NCBI GenBank assembly: GCA_903949225.1 | Contig: CAJAYZ010000835.1 | Location: forward strand, 1 to 6,783 | Direction of reading: 5' to 3' | Length of the DNA stretch: 6,783 bases | Source: an uncultured Planctomycetaceae bacterium | Lineage (GTDB): Bacteria; Planctomycetota; Planctomycetia; Pirellulales; UBA1268 | In this document: positions 6,725 to 6,783 of the stretch, piece by piece | Layout: every line of letters starts with the position of its first letter | Numbering within the stretch: the stretch's first letter is position 1 | Notes under the pieces: generated by a model | Database searches by the model: none | The model's input: the letters and a program-made list of their open reading frames with translations, nothing else | Told to the model about the DNA's origin: nothing | Program-made: the position numbers and the translations under genes

Positions 6725-6783
6725 TTAGCGACCTCCCTCGTCGGCAACGTCCCGCGCCGCCCGCGAGAGCACCTCGGCGAGCC
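6725..6783 (-). CDS. C-terminal end of an upstream gene, partial
   Basis: The minus-strand frame beginning at 6781 reads LAEVLSRAARDVADEGGR and stops with TAA at 6727-6725. The 18 residues form a plausible amphipathic C-terminal helix, and the codons are mostly G/C-ending, like the real genes here. The other two minus frames give Arg/Pro/Cys-rich shadow sequence. The protein cannot be identified from this fragment. It would be co-directional with the ATPase gene and 151 bases upstream. Confidence 0.45.
   Translation of the reverse strand, partial: LAEVLSRAARDVADEGGR

Noticed and set aside
6574..6747. N-terminal extension of the ATPase to an ATG at 6747
   Set aside because: The extra 58 residues are Arg/Pro/Ser-rich, overlap the end of the probable upstream gene, and lack a ribosome-binding site. 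The ATG at 6573 has GGAG at good spacing.
6601..6783. Open plus-strand frame from an ATG at 6601 to the window edge
   Set aside because: It is a Gly/Arg/Pro-rich product with no motif or ribosome-binding site, and it is antisense to the ATPase leader and the upstream gene's end.
1..6783. CRISPR arrays, tRNA or rRNA genes, insertion-sequence ends
   Set aside because: I saw no regularly spaced repeats, no cloverleaf-like or rRNA-like segments, no transposase motifs and no paired terminal inverted repeats.

Overview
The window is very G+C-rich, has dense GATC tetramers, and carries two long genes on the minus strand. Its base composition, the scarcity of Shine-Dalgarno sites, a Hint-type domain and a large exported protein of unknown family all recall Planctomycetes. 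That placement is an inference from style, not from a marker gene.

Read along the minus strand, right to left, the layout is as follows. (i) At 6783-6725 there is the last 18 codons of a probable upstream gene. (ii) A 151-base gap follows, holding one short hairpin. (iii) At 6573-2572 lies a 1,333-residue soluble FtsK/SpoIIIE-type ATPase. It has a long coiled-coil N-terminus, then three tandem ATPase-like modules of which only the middle one keeps the Walker A and B residues, then a short acidic, glycine/aromatic tail with a duplicated EFNF motif. (iv) After 31 bases comes a 761-residue protein with a signal peptide, at 2540-255, whose family I do not recognise. The two large genes are probably co-transcribed. 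On the plus strand, entering from the left edge, is the end of a Hint (intein/hedgehog-like) protein. Its recognisable homology stops near position 243, and its frame then runs 108 bases into the antisense of the exported-protein gene before reaching a stop at 362.

The main point of interest is the ATPase. It resembles the three-ATPase EccC motor of type VII secretion in having several FtsK modules in one chain, but it shows no membrane segments, starts with about 370 residues of coiled coil, and has degenerate modules on both sides of a single intact one. Its neighbour is an exported protein, so a transport or envelope-linked role is conceivable, but the sequence does not prove it. The truncated Hint domain is a second point worth checking. 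No tRNA, rRNA, CRISPR array, transposase or insertion-sequence end was seen.
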